Part shown: piece by piece, positions 1-10,752 of the stretch
How positions within the stretch are numbered: the stretch's first letter is position 1
How the letters are laid out: the number at the start of each line of letters is the position of its first letter
Assembly: GCA_014529385.2 (NCBI GenBank)
Contig: CM043971.1
Coordinates: 84,733,340-84,797,339, forward strand
DNA from: Adiantum capillus-veneris
Taxonomy: Eukaryota; Streptophyta; Polypodiopsida; Polypodiales; Pteridaceae
Reading direction: 5' to 3'
DNA length: 64,000 nt
Notes under the pieces: generated by a model
Databases searched by the model: none
What the model was told of the DNA's origin: nothing
What the model saw: only the letters and a program-made list of their open reading frames with translations
Program-made: the position numbers and the translations under genes

Positions 1-261
1 CTCTATTGCTTCTAGTTCTAACTTTGATAGAGGAAAGACCAAAAGTTATACCAGTAGAGGGAGAGCCAAAAATATTCCTGTAAAACATCTTCTTGATATG
101 TGATTGTAATATTTTCAGGTGATTACCAACCTGGCGGTCAAGAAGATCTTGAGTAGTAAGAAGGAGGCTCTGAACCAAATTTTTGTGCAGTCCTTAAATG
201 AATAAAATTTTGGAATCATACCCACCTAATTCCATTTTTATGAAAATCTTTTATCAACATC

Positions 262-2084
262 TTGGTAATACTTTCCTGCTTAATTCTGTTATGTTTGGAT
301 GGAATTACACAAATCCACACAAAAAAGTGGTTCTACAATATTGACTTTTTAAGACGACACAATACACCTACTTGTAATTTCATTAATCATATTGAGTTTA
401 CATCTCAATTTGATGAATTTGTATCACAAATTTGTACTTCAAACCTAGACATTTACAAGGATCATGAGACTTGTGCTTTGGTTAACAAAGGATTAAATTA
501 TATTCCTCTTCCTCCACTTAACCCTCACTTAGCTTTTGTTGCCCTTCTTAATTTCTTAATCGACTTGGTTAATAAACTCCAACTGGAGTCAGAGATGATC
601 TCCACCCTCTCTCAACTACTTTTCCACACCTTTTCGAACAAAGTAGTAAACATGAACCCACAATGGCTTAGTACTGACACTACATGGTATACTCTTGATA
701 TGCTCACAAAAATCAAAGATCTGGCATGTAAATTCTTTATTGTGGGACTAAACAAGGATGGAAATACAGCTTCAATTGTATGTAAATAGCTGGTGCACTT
801 GGTAGCAGTAGATAGATTGAATGGTGACAAATCCTCCATTTCTTCCCTTAGCCCAAATGATATTGGGATTCTACTTACAACACAACTTCAAGAACTAGGT
901 TAGAATCCTACTAACAAAAAACTACATGTACTCTTTCCCGCCTACAAAGCACACAAACATAAATTTCAATGGATCTCAGATGCCTCGAATGGAATTTATA
1001 CACAAATTACAGACTGCGTGACTACATGTCCTAATTTAGTCCTCACAAAACTAGAACACCATTGTGCAACTATACAATAAACAACTCGCGATTTTATCGC
1101 AGCAGCAACTACAATCCATTTTGGATAGTTAAGAATAGTACTGAGCTATTCTTAAACCTCCCAAGACAAATTACACAAGTCTATACATCGGACATTACAC
1201 AATCCTACGAAAATGTTCCCATTTCTGGACCTATTGGTTTACTCTCTATCTTAGAAGAGCTTATAGATCTCGCCTATAGAGCAAAATAACATTAGTTTGC
1301 TATTTCTCTCATTAAGGAACCAACATGGGTTAAAAAATACACGCACATTGTCCCTTACCACTTTAACAAAATGAAATTAACAACTCACCTGCATTATCTT
1401 CTCAACAATAGCTTTATCCAACTAGGAGAAAATTGTTTTAAACAATAGAAAGTAATTCCTATGGGATTCTCATGTTTGCCAGTACTATGTAATCTTTACC
1501 TTGCTTACTTTGAATACAAATGGTATCTCAGACAATTACATAACTCTAAAACACAGAAAAAACTCGCACAATTTAAACATACTACAACATATATGGATGA
1601 TATTCTTAGCTTAAACAATAGAGTTTTCAAAGAACAACTTATAGACATTTATCCCCTATATGTGCTTAAAATAGAAGACACAGCTGACACAATTAGTTCA
1701 CTAAATGGAGAATCTTTTACAACTATTACAACTTATTTGACGTTAAAAATTACGCTAATAGAACCATATACAGGAGAATTTACAACAAGATATAGTTCAA
1801 AGCCAGATAAATTTCAATTTAATACCATTGAATTGATCAAAGAAAAAAGTAATCGCTCTTACAAAAATGCGACTAATACTTGCTTACAAAATCTCTATCT
1901 CATAATATACTCCTCTAGTGACTCCTTTATAGCATATGAAGAAATAAGTAAACTCATAAACAAGTTTATGCACAATGGGTTTCTAAAACCTAAAATAATG
2001 AATACCATTACTCAATCTCTTAATATATGTGATTGGCCTAGGACTAAAGCCAACACAAATACCATCATCACTTTGATGAGGTAG
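262..2084 (+). pseudogene. Penelope-like reverse transcriptase, decayed
   Basis: Three open stretches (262-789, 1062-1289, 1461-2084), separated by stops and frameshifts, together read as one RT. The N-terminal part contains NKGLNYIP, like the conserved segment ahead of the RT in Penelope-like elements. Around 930-1010 a PAYKAHKHKFQWISDASN-like stretch matches the RT fingers. TSDITQSYENVPI (about 1185) is the first palm aspartate motif. IPMGFSCLPVLCNLYLAYFE (about 1456) is the motif around the conserved glycine, and TTYMDDILSLNN (about 1585) is the catalytic YxDD box. A thumb-like region follows and the frame ends at 2084 with no endonuclease. Seen: the motif order. Known family trait: endonuclease-less PLEs exist. 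Inferred: this is one of them, long inactive. It could also belong to a related unclassified RT group. Confidence 0.7.
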
Positions 2085-2120
2085 TAGGCCCCACTCTATG
2101 GGTCTACTACCTCATAGAGT
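2076..2120 (+). other. Hairpin in Penelope-like tail
   Basis: ATGAGGTAGTA (2076-2086) pairs with TACTACCTCAT (2105-2115), and ACTCTATG (2093-2100) can alternatively pair with CATAGAGT (2113-2120). The sequence lies directly before and across the end of the RT reading frame. It is present with changes in copy 2 near 18312-18355, so it is part of the element. The function is unknown; see the finding on a possible hammerhead relic. Confidence 0.6.
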
Positions 2121-2176
2121 GAGTGCGCCTGGGTTTGGGCACACTCACTCTATGAGTGTGCCTGGGTTTGGGCAAG

Positions 2177-2177
<1 letters not shown>

Positions 2178-2206
<29 letters not shown>
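2178..2206 (+). repeat. CA microsatellite
   Basis: About 14 CA units in the Penelope-like tail. The same position in copy 2 (18384-18408) carries a CA run of different length. Confidence 0.9.
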
Positions 2207-2210
<4 letters not shown>

Positions 2211-2224
2211 TGGGTACTAGTTCA

Positions 2225-2451
2225 TGTTGGAATTAGGGTTGCAGAGAAACGCACACAACTTAGAGAAGACGAAGGAAGCTCAAGGCACACAATAGAGAGT
2301 GTATTACTTAGTGTGCAATGGAAAGATTGATAGCCCTAGAGTGATGGGCGTATATGCAATGCTCGGGGGGAAAAACGTCCTAAAGAGGGAAAAAATGCCC
2401 CAGCGGTCCTAGTGTGTTCACACACATCACTACCACATGTACATGGTAACA
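2225..2451 (-). repeat. Copia 3' LTR
   Basis: Begins TGTTGGAATTAG and ends GGTAACA in plus orientation, giving TG..CA ends on both strands. It matches 17458-17725 apart from point changes and a 41-bp segment duplicated in the other copy. Confidence 0.92.
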
Positions 2452-3302
2452 AATCCCCCCTGGAGTGATGCGGTGAACGACAGCTGGCACATGAGTAAAG
2501 GGAAGTGCCATGCCCTGAGGACATGATCGGTCCACAAAGGGGAGTAAGCCCAAAGCTTTGCGGAAAGCTTCAAGTTTCTCACAAGACAATGCCTTTGTGA
2601 AAAGATCTGCAAGGTTGTCTTGTGTTGGCACATACGCCAAGCTGATCTCTCCTCCTGAGAGCCTCTCCCTGGCATAGTGGTAATGCACCTCAATGTGCTT
2701 TGTGCGAGCATGAAAAACTGGGTTCCTCGCAGCAACCAATGTGCTCTGACAATCAGTGTAGAAGTGTTGGCAGAGTCCTGTCCAACACCCAAATCAGCCA
2801 TAAGGCGTCTGAGCCATACACAATCAACTGTAGTTGTGAAGGCTGCCCTGTACTCAGCCTCACAACTCGAAGTGGCCACAGTAGGTTGCTTCTTGCTCAT
2901 CCATGATATACATGAATTGCCAAGCATGAAACAAAAACCACTTGGGGACACTCGCATGTCAAAACAACCAGTCCAATCTAAGTCTGAAGAAACATGTAAG
3001 TCTAGCGGCAATGATCCTGCCTTGGGATGAAACAAGCCAAGATGTAAAGTGCCACTAAGGGAGCAGAGAATCCTCTTGACAGTCTGCCAATGCTTAGACC
3101 CTGGGCTATGCATAAATCTGTTGAACTGTGAGACTGCAAACTGAATATATGGCCTCGTGTTGCATACATAAATGAGGCAGCCAACAGAAGTTTGGTAAAG
3201 AGTGACATCAACAGGATCATCAGCATCATGTAGACTCAACTTCAAACCTATTTCCATGGGTGTGGCAATAGGTTTGCAATCCTCAAGTCCAAACTTACAT
3301 AG
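2380..3302 (-). pseudogene. Copia RT C-terminus and RNase H
   Basis: On the minus strand this starts at the end of the RT (FGLEDCKPIATPM region, 3255-3300), passes the connection domain and reaches the copia RNase H signature KKQPTVATSSCEAEYRA (about 2830-2890). A frameshift near 2745 moves the remainder (ARNPVFHARTKHIEVHYH, then the final LADLFTKAL block) into another frame. That frame runs over the purine tract into the LTR. At 3302 the reading frame breaks at the Tat element and resumes at 13601 on the far side, in frame when one ATAG duplicate is discounted. Confidence 0.9.
2452..2464 (-). other. Copia polypurine tract
   Basis: On the minus strand a CCAGGGGGGATT purine run sits directly upstream of the 3' LTR, the expected plus-strand priming site. 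Confidence 0.75.
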
Positions 3303-5887
3303 TGATAGCCGTTTTTCGGCTCTCTATGATTGCCATAGTGAGTTATCCCCCCCCTATCAAATCACTCAAACACTGTGGTTACCCTCACCCTTTCACTGTA
3401 TATAGGTGCGTGTGAGTTAGGGGACTTTTCCCATATCTCCTTACTGAAATAAAAAACCCTCAATTAGCTAGGCATTGGGCTAGTTGAGCCAAAAATATAA
3501 AAAATATAAAAAATATAAGTATATTATGGCCCATGCATATGTAAATATTTCTTTGTATATAGGGCCTAAATAAAAGATTTTTTCATAACTATTTTGGTAT
3601 TTATTTAAATATTTCTACCTAGGTGTGTGTTATTTATGCTCTGTACATTGCCTCACCATTACCACAATTTTTCTTACCATTTTTCATACTCTTTATTCCA
3701 TATAGAAATATTTTCATGTAAGCTTCTCTTATATTTGGTGTAACTCCACCCCAACAAAATCCAAAAAAACTAGTTTTATTTATGTGTATATTTTTTCACT
3801 ATTGTGATTTTTTCCTTCCTATATCTATTTTGTTTTTTTTCTAAAAAATTAGAACACCAAAATATTTATCTTTTTATGGTAGCCTCATAATGAGAGAGAT
3901 TTCTTTTGACCCCTTTATATTTTTTCCACTTATATTATTTATATTTGACATGTACATATTTTTTAGACCCCTCAATATTTGATTTTCTTAGTTGTACTAT
4001 TCACTTATATCATGATCTCAACAATATCTTCAATTATAGACCTACCAAATAAGGTCAAGGGTAGGTGGCATGCATACATGCACTATGGAGGGCTCACTCT
4101 TGGAGGTATTCAAAAGAATCATCCAAAGAAGGACCCCATAAGGACCTTGTGCAGTGGAAAAAAACGGTCGGTTTTGCTAAATTTTTAAAGTTCACTTGCT
4201 CTCCGAATTTGAAAAGGTGATACAAACAAACGTTGTAGCTCGTGGGCTGAACTTTTGCCTCAATTTTTTTCATATTTTTTTGAGCTACGAGCTGTGAGCT
4301 ATGATTTTATTAGTGGACCCCAGTTTTCCCATGCTATGCAGCCACACTCTCTCTTCCACTTTATCATTTTCCTCTTTCACACACACTTCTCCACTCATCA
4401 TCCCCACCTCTCTCACCACTCCTCTCTGCACCCTACTCACCTTCTCCTCAACCTTGAAGAATAAGAGAAACCATGGTGAACTCATACCTCCCACACACAA
4501 TTCCATTCCAAAATTGACCACCTAGTCTCATTTTTCCTCCTCCAATTTACCCATATCTATCAAAAAAACCACAAAATTCAGCCTCTTCTCTTAAAAGACA
4601 GCATCATGGTGGTTGATTACTCAGCTTCAATTACCTTGTCTCTCAAGGAAGGTCAAGAGTGGAGAAAAAATGTACCGTCAAAGCTAGTGGACCGTCAACA
4701 AGCGTCAAAATTGGCCCTACTCAAGACACTTGGAGCATCAACCTTGTAAGAAATCCACCTTTTCTTACCTCTTAAGAGTTTTTCTTCCTTATTTGTATCC
4801 TACATGGATACTCCCATTGTAAATATCCAATTCCATTTGTAAATTAATACTAACTCTACTAACACTAACCCACTATGAAAAGTCCTATCACCTCCATTTC
4901 TCTCCTCTCTCTTTCCCCACCAACTTCTTGATAATTCCAAGGAAAAGAAATTAGATAAATTGCTGAAAATCTAACCCAACCATGGTTAGAGGAGTAACCC
5001 TAGCCTTCAAAATTGCTATAAAAGGAGGGTGTAGCTAGCACAAAAGGGGGGAGCCATAAGCAAGAGCACTTTGCTATAGCTTGAGAAGCCAAGCTCAACC
5101 TCTCTAGAAGGAGCTCTTGAGTGGAAGCTCATTGTCTTATGCATGTGCATGTGTTGTAATAGGGGATTAGCAAGGGAACTCTATGCCATTGTAAGAGAGA
5201 GGGTGATCATTCAATTGAGAGTAGGAAATCTATCATTTCTCCTACTAGTGTAAGCCCAACATTTGCTGAATCAAGGAGGGTGGATTTGGACTAAGCTTGA
5301 ATACTTTGTCTCCCTTCCAACGTGAAGTAATGGACAACAATGATGCGTAAGTGTCTTGGTGTTTTTTGTTAAATTCTTGATAGTCTCTGGTGTTGTCATC
5401 AATCTAGCCATAAATCCCACATAATGTAAGAGGGCGACAGGGTGGAGAGGACTCCCCTGGCCTTAAGACAGTGATTGGGGTGGCTTTTCTTGTGATGTGT
5501 TGTGGTGAAATTTACGCAATCTATGTTGAACAAATACTAATCTCACTTTGATTTGTCATGACAGATTTGTAAGAAGGTATTTAATGCAACAAGCACCCCC
5601 TCCCCCTTTCTCTCTCTTTCTTAAATATATAGTTGTGTTTGCTTGATCATTGCCGATACGTTTCAAAGCAGCCCGAGCACTATCTCTCTCTCTCTCGCTC
5701 TATCTCTCTCTCTACGCGTCCTAGTTCGCATCCAAAACTAGGTGGTGCCCCAAATTTGTGTAGGGTTAGGTTGCGGGTTTGTGTGTGTGTTTGTTGTTTT
5801 TTCCAACCCCAACCCAATTGAGCAGCATGGGAGCCTAGAAGAGTGCTTGGAGGCCACTCTTCTTGTTGCCCGCCCCAGACTGCTTCA
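3303..5887 (+). repeat. Tat 5' LTR
   Basis: 2585 bp from TGATAGCCG to GCTTCA. It matches the right LTR end to end except for 4780-5613 (about 835 bp), which the right copy lacks, and a shorter CT repeat. This copy holds a canonical TATA box. Inside are AT-rich stretches, but no convincing gene; short open frames at 3979-4525 recur in the other LTR and have no recognisable domain. Confidence 0.95.
5017..5025 (+). promoter_or_regulatory. Probable core promoter of Tat 5' LTR
   Basis: GCTATAAAAGGAGGG is a canonical plant TATA box located 870 bp before the LTR end. The R region would start near 5050. This segment lies in the block missing from the right LTR. Confidence 0.6.
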
Positions 5888-5889
5888 AA

Positions 5890-5907
5890 TTGGTGCCCCC
5901 ACTGAGG
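5890..5907 (+). other. Tat primer binding site
   Basis: TTGGTGCCCCCACTGAGG begins 2 bases after the LTR end. The TGGTGCC start has the form expected of a tRNA 3' end complement, but it is not the initiator-Met type. The tRNA identity was not determined. Confidence 0.65.
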
Positions 5908-6495
5908 ACGGCTTGTGTATTTTTGTGTAGAATCAACCTTTAGCATAGTCAAGTAGTTTGCATGAATCACAAAAATTTGTATGATCCCTTCATTCCCATT
6001 GCAAGGCAAAAGGTACACATAATTGTTAGTACTAAGTTGCAATTTCAACGTGTCATTCGTAGAATTTTAGGTCCTCTTAGGTTGGCCGAGATAAACGCTT
6101 CAGTAAATCCTTTTATTTTGTCTCTCATTAGGTACGACCTTAGTTTGAACGTCTATATTTTTGTTTTGTTTTAAGCATTAGGTCATGCATAGACCATGGA
6201 TAATGGCCCAGGACGAGAGGTTTTCCCCTTCCATTTCACTCCACACATTAGAATAAACATTGCAATTAGTAGGAAAATCCATTTTCAACAACGTATGGTG
6301 TTCATGTTTGGTGCCCAAAGAGTAGGATAAATTCTCGCATCACCAAACCCTGTCATCCTACCTCTTATTGATTATCATAGGTCCTTTGATGTGAATATCT
6401 TTTGTTGTAGAATAGATTGCAAGCTAGAAAACATTATTGTGTAAATCTTTTTAAGAAAGAAAAACAAAAACGGGTGTCACTTTGAAATCAATTCA
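5908..6495 (+). other. Tat untranslated leader
   Basis: Non-coding leader between the primer site and gag. Two stretches (about 5985-6110 and 6225-6300) look like diverged copies of each other. No gene seen. Confidence 0.6.
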
Positions 6496-9400
6496 ATGGA
6501 AAGCCAACGCCAAATGTCTGGGTATCCTCTTTTCTTTGGAGAGCCTGGAGAGGATGCAGAATTATTTTTAGCGAATTTCAAGATGTCTTGCCGTATCAAG
6601 AGGATAATAACTGATCAAGAACGTGTAGAAATGTTTGAGGTGGTCCTTAGGAAAGATGCTAGCACTTGTTTTGACTCTTTGCCTGAGGAAGTTAAGGGGA
6701 ATTACACAGAAGTTTTGAATCATTTCAAGAAATACTTCTTTGATCCCCAAAACACTCAAAAATTATGGCAAGACATTGTTTCTCATAAGCAAAAAGACTT
6801 AGATGACTACTACTTGTACAAGCAAGAGTTTCTACGTCTTTGGGCTCTATGGATACGAAATGTTGCTAACCCTGGTGATGGTGCAGAATTTCTAAAGAAG
6901 GAGAGGTTCATAGCCGGACTCTTTCCTAACCTTAAGGTAAAAGTTGAGGCGGGTGCACCTGCTACCTTTGATGCAGCTGAAACTAGGGCTGCTGAGAAAT
7001 ATAGGAAACTCAAGTGCTTAAGGGGAGAGGTTCCAATAGAAGGTCTTAGACCCAAAGGTAAGTCACAAGCATCAACATCGAGGGAGCTTCCTGAGGTAAC
7101 GGTGGAAGTAATTGAGAAGTTAAACGAATCTTTAAGCAGCCTGTCAATTCACCTTGCACAAGCTGTAGGTCCAAAGGGACAAGCAAAGAAGTCTGAAGAG
7201 CGAGATCCACGACCTAGGAGAGTCTTGCAATGTTGGAATTGCGGAGAGTCTGGACATGGGATGTATAATTGTCCTTGGTCCCGTGGGGAGCCAGGGAGAC
7301 CTAACTTGAATTACCCAGTGATGAATGCAGGTGAAGGAACTTGTCAACAACCAAGGCTTCTACAAAGACCAAATGGACCAAGACCACCTCCACAAGGGGT
7401 AGAAGGAGTTCCACCTTTGCCAGATCCAAATGTGCATGTGGTAGAGGTGACAAACTCAAATGAGGTTGACATGGAAGCAAATGGCATTAAGCGTGGCCGA
7501 GGAAAAGGTAAAGAGAAAGAGGGTGTCCCATCACAGAGTGACCATGGACAAGGCAAGAAGGCAAAGGAGACCAAGGAAGCTAAGAGGACTCGACGTCGTA
7601 TCAATCTCCAAGACTTCCCTCTTGGACATGGTATGGCTCCATACAACCTGTTGGAAGACATGCGAGGTAAGGGTCCTAATATCTCATGGCCTCAGTTTCT
7701 TGCATTATGCCCACAAGTTAGGAGGGATTTAACAAAGGCAGTTAGCACTAGGAGAAAGGTAAAAGATAGTTTTCCTGTTGTAAAAATTGCACATGCTGAA
7801 ATGAATGAGGATATTATACCTGTGCTAGATTGTTACATAAAAGGAAGATTGGTTAGGAAAGGTCTAGTGGATGGGGGTGCACAAATTTGCATCATGACAG
7901 AAGGGCTCATGCAAAGACTAGGCATGCACATCCATGAGACACCTGAAATCAAAGTGAAAATGGCAAACAATAGCAAGGCTAGGTGCGTAGGCATTTGTAA
8001 AAATGTTTTTGTGGAGGCCTTTGGCATTAAGAAGGCAGTGGATTTCTATGTCATGTCTACCAAGGGAAATGGTTACCCATTTATCCTAGGAAGACCATGG
8101 CTAATGAAAATGCGAGCTTTGCAGGATTGGGAGAGTGGGAAATTAATTTGCAGGAATGACAATCATAAGAAGGTTGTCTTTGACATGAAGGAGCAACGCC
8201 AAGAGGAGCTCCATGAAGAATCATCTCAAAGTGAGACGGAAGAAGGTTGGACCGATAGCACTTCAGAAGAAGAAAGTAGCGGCAGCATTACTGAAGAGGA
8301 GTCTTCCATCGAAGTCATGGGGGTAAGGTTTAAGCCAAGCAACCAAGAGACCTCTTGTCAAGGCTTGGAGGAGGCAGGTCCTCAAGAGAACCAAAAGGTG
8401 GAAGATGAAGGAATGTTAGAAGGTATGTTGTCTACAACACTTACAAAGGATGAAAGAGAGGAGTTCAAATGTGTGCTAAGGAAATTTCCGAGGCTTTTTG
8501 CTAAAGACTACACCGATGTGCGTGGAGTAGATGTTGTTCAACACAAGATTGAGTTGAAGCCAGAGGCCACACCTAAGGCTCAAAAGCTACGAAGGCTAGG
8601 AGTCATTAAGGAGCAGGCTCTACTCAAGGAGGTAAGAAAGCTTCTAGCAGCAGGTTTCATTTATCCAGTGGAGAATTCAGAGTGGGTCTCTCCCGTTGTT
8701 GTCACTCCTAAGGAAAACGGCAAGTGGAGGGTGTGTGTGGATTATCGTCCACTTAATGAGGCAACAAAAAGAGATCACTTTCCCCTCCCATTTCAGGATG
8801 AGATACTAAATGAAGTAGCTGGTCATGAGAAGTACACTGTGTGTGATGGCTACTCGGGTTACTTTCAAATAGGTATCGCATTGGAGGATCAATTGAAAAC
8901 AACCTTTATCACTCCTTGGGGTTGTTATGCTTTTAGAGTCATGCCATTTGGCCTGACAAATGCTCCTGCAACTTTCCAACGCTTCATGAACATGGTGTTT
9001 CAATCATTCTTTGGAAAGTCCATTAGGGGTTTTATTGATGATTTTTGCATTTATAGCTCAAAGTCATTGCATCTACAAAGGGTAGAAGAAGGTTTAAAGA
9101 AGCTTTATGACATGGGAGGTCAACTCAACCCCGACAAGTGTCACATAGCTGAGGATGAAGTGATCTTGCTTGGTCACAAGGTTTCCTATAAAGGCATTGA
9201 GGTGGATCCTTCAAAGGCAAAGGCTCTTATTGAGCTCCCCTCACCCAAAAATCTCAAAGAGGTCATATCATTCATTCAAAAAGTGAAGTATATGTCACGC
9301 TTTATTCACTTAGCTTCGGAGTTGCTTCATCCTTTGCAAAAGTTGACACAACAAGTAGAATTTTCATGGTCTGATGAGCTTGAAGAGTATTTTTGTAACA

Positions 9401-10752
9401 TTAAAGTCATTTTGTCAGAGCTACCAACACTCATGCCTCCTTGTTGGGAGTACACATTCTTTGTTAGCTCTAGTGTTGGAAGGGAAACAATTGGTGCTGT
9501 GTTGCTACAACAAGATCCCCACAGTACAAGGATGCGACCCATCTACTTTGCTAGTAGGGTCATGAATGCTTTGGAGAGAGACTACACAGAAGCAGAACTC
9601 ATAATGCTTTCTCTCATGTTTGCGGTGAGAAAGTTTAGATCCTACCTGCTACCAAAACCTTTTGTAATTCTCACTGCAGAGAATTTGTTCCCTTGGGTGT
9701 CATCTCAAATGAATCTTAGTACTAGGATCTCAAAGTGGATTATGGAGTTGCAAGAGTTTCAATACTCTTTCAAGGTAGAAGATAGTGTGCGTGCACAATT
9801 GGCAAGGATTCTCACTTATTGGGTGCATGAAAAGGAGATTAAGGTGCCTGAAGTAAAGACCCTACCATTGCCACCACCAAAAAGTATTCCTAATGCTTTT
9901 ACCTTGTTCTTTGATGGAGCTTTTCGTCGAGCCACAGGAAAAGCAGGGGGAGGGCTAGTGTTGCTCAACCCAAGTGGAGAGGTGGTCATGAAAGAGAAGT
10001 TCAATCTACCAAGTTTAGCTAGCAACAATAAAGCAGAATACGACACACTAATTCATGGTTTGAAGATGTGCATTGGCCAAGGGATACAACGCCTCATGGT
10101 AAAGGGAGATGCACTTCTCATTGTTAAACAGATTTTAGGCATTTGGGCATGCAAGAATGAAAGCTTACGGACAAAAGTTCATGCCATTCGTAGATTGTTT
10201 AATCAATTTGAAGAAGTGCAACTATATCATATTCCTAGGAAACAGAATGAAGATGCCGATTTACTTGCACAGCAAGTAGTTACATGTGTTGAGAAAGAAG
10301 TGCAGGTCATCATGGTGGCGGCTGCTGTGAAGCAACCGTGGTACCAGGGATTGGAGTCATTGGCTCCCATCATTGGCTACATTTTGGAGGGTGAGTTTCC
10401 ACAAGACTTCACGAAGGCTCAGAAGAGGAGACTCATGAAGAAGGCAAGCGCATATCTCTTCCTAGAAGGCTCCCTCTATCAAAGAGGGAGGGATCGAGTA
10501 TGCAGAAGAGTACCAACTATTGAGGAAATTCCAGCCATTCTAAAAGGTTTGCATGAAGAAGCATGTGGTGGTCATTTTGCCCAAGAATTAACTGTGAAGA
10601 AGATTTTGCTTGCGGGGTATGTTTGGCCAAGTCTGCATGTGGATATCCAACATTGGTGTAAAAGTTGTCACAATTGTCAGGTAAATGGGAATAGAAGATT
10701 GGTTTATGGTCCAAGGCAAATCGTGCTTGCAAATGGACCCTTTGAAAAGTGA
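6496..10752 (+). CDS. Tat gag-protease-RT-RNase H-integrase N-terminus
   Basis: Uninterrupted 1418-codon frame from an ATG. Domains in order: gag capsid-like region (residues about 10-175); zinc knuckle CWNCGESGHGMYNC (about 245-258); aspartic protease with VDGGAQICIM (about 457); RT with [15 protein letters not shown] (about 813) and catalytic FIDDFCIYS (about 845). Next comes a first RNase H (about 985-1100) whose catalytic acids look lost (FFVSSSVGRETIGAVLL and LTAENLF where D residues are usual). A second, archaeal-type RNase H keeps its acids: LFFDGA (about 1138), NNKAEYD (about 1177), VKGDALL (about 1202) and NEDADLLA (about 1251). The H2C2 zinc region of integrase (about 1352-1395) is intact. 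The frame ends at a TGA at 10750-10752 in a position where relatives have tryptophan, so the stop looks acquired. Confidence 0.95.
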   Translation: MESQRQMSGYPLFFGEPGEDAELFLANFKMSCRIKRIITDQERVEMFEVVLRKDASTCFDSLPEEVKGNYTEVLNHFKKYFFDPQNTQKLWQDIVSHKQKDLDDYYLYKQEFLRLWALWIRNVANPGDGAEFLKKERFIAGLFPNLKVKVEAGAPATFDAAETRAAEKYRKLKCLRGEVPIEGLRPKGKSQASTSRELPEVTVEVIEKLNESLSSLSIHLAQAVGPKGQAKKSEERDPRPRRVLQCWNCGESGHGMYNCPWSRGEPGRPNLNYPVMNAGEGTCQQPRLLQRPNGPRPPPQGVEGVPPLPDPNVHVVEVTNSNEVDMEANGIKRGRGKGKEKEGVPSQSDHGQGKKAKETKEAKRTRRRINLQDFPLGHGMAPYNLLEDMRGKGPNISWPQFLALCPQVRRDLTKAVSTRRKVKDSFPVVKIAHAEMNEDIIPVLDCYIKGRLVRKGLVDGGAQICIMTEGLMQRLGMHIHETPEIKVKMANNSKARCVGICKNVFVEAFGIKKAVDFYVMSTKGNGYPFILGRPWLMKMRALQDWESGKLICRNDNHKKVVFDMKEQRQEELHEESSQSETEEGWTDSTSEEESSGSITEEESSIEVMGVRFKPSNQETSCQGLEEAGPQENQKVEDEGMLEGMLSTTLTKDEREEFKCVLRKFPRLFAKDYTDVRGVDVVQHKIELKPEATPKAQKLRRLGVIKEQALLKEVRKLLAAGFIYPVENSEWVSPVVVTPKENGKWRVCVDYRPLNEATKRDHFPLPFQDEILNEVAGHEKYTVCDGYSGYFQIGIALEDQLKTTFITPWGCYAFRVMPFGLTNAPATFQRFMNMVFQSFFGKSIRGFIDDFCIYSSKSLHLQRVEEGLKKLYDMGGQLNPDKCHIAEDEVILLGHKVSYKGIEVDPSKAKALIELPSPKNLKEVISFIQKVKYMSRFIHLASELLHPLQKLTQQVEFSWSDELEEYFCNIKVILSELPTLMPPCWEYTFFVSSSVGRETIGAVLLQQDPHSTRMRPIYFASRVMNALERDYTEAELIMLSLMFAVRKFRSYLLPKPFVILTAENLFPWVSSQMNLSTRISKWIMELQEFQYSFKVEDSVRAQLARILTYWVHEKEIKVPEVKTLPLPPPKSIPNAFTLFFDGAFRRATGKAGGGLVLLNPSGEVVMKEKFNLPSLASNNKAEYDTLIHGLKMCIGQGIQRLMVKGDALLIVKQILGIWACKNESLRTKVHAIRRLFNQFEEVQLYHIPRKQNEDADLLAQQVVTCVEKEVQVIMVAAAVKQPWYQGLESLAPIIGYILEGEFPQDFTKAQKRRLMKKASAYLFLEGSLYQRGRDRVCRRVPTIEEIPAILKGLHEEACGGHFAQELTVKKILLAGYVWPSLHVDIQHWCKSCHNCQVNGNRRLVYGPRQIVLANGPFEK

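Larger units (their letters stand above)
1..2224 (+). mobile_element. Penelope-like element, copy 1 (5' segment)
   Basis: AT-rich segment holding a decayed reverse transcriptase followed by a non-coding tail with a hairpin and a CA microsatellite. It is interrupted at 2225 by a copia element and resumes at 17726, where the tail continues to a C-rich tract near 18096-18112. The break is supported by a second copy at 18129-18790 that has the same tail uninterrupted: the ACTAGGTCAGATGCATT stretch near 18412 corresponds to the bases on both sides of the copia insertion. No GIY-YIG endonuclease can be read after the RT. The true 5' end is not identified and may lie outside the window. Confidence 0.7.

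Noticed and set aside
2070-2125. Functional hammerhead ribozyme
   Set aside because: The GAAA box after stem II is absent in both copies, so kept only as a low-score relic hypothesis.
2677-3030. Plus-strand frames within copia RNase H
   Set aside because: Antisense of the copia RNase H coding region; no independent signal.
3979-4525. Short frames in the Tat LTR, repeated at 12474-13020
   Set aside because: Both lie at equivalent LTR positions, have biased composition and no domain; duplication comes from the LTR pair, not from gene conservation.
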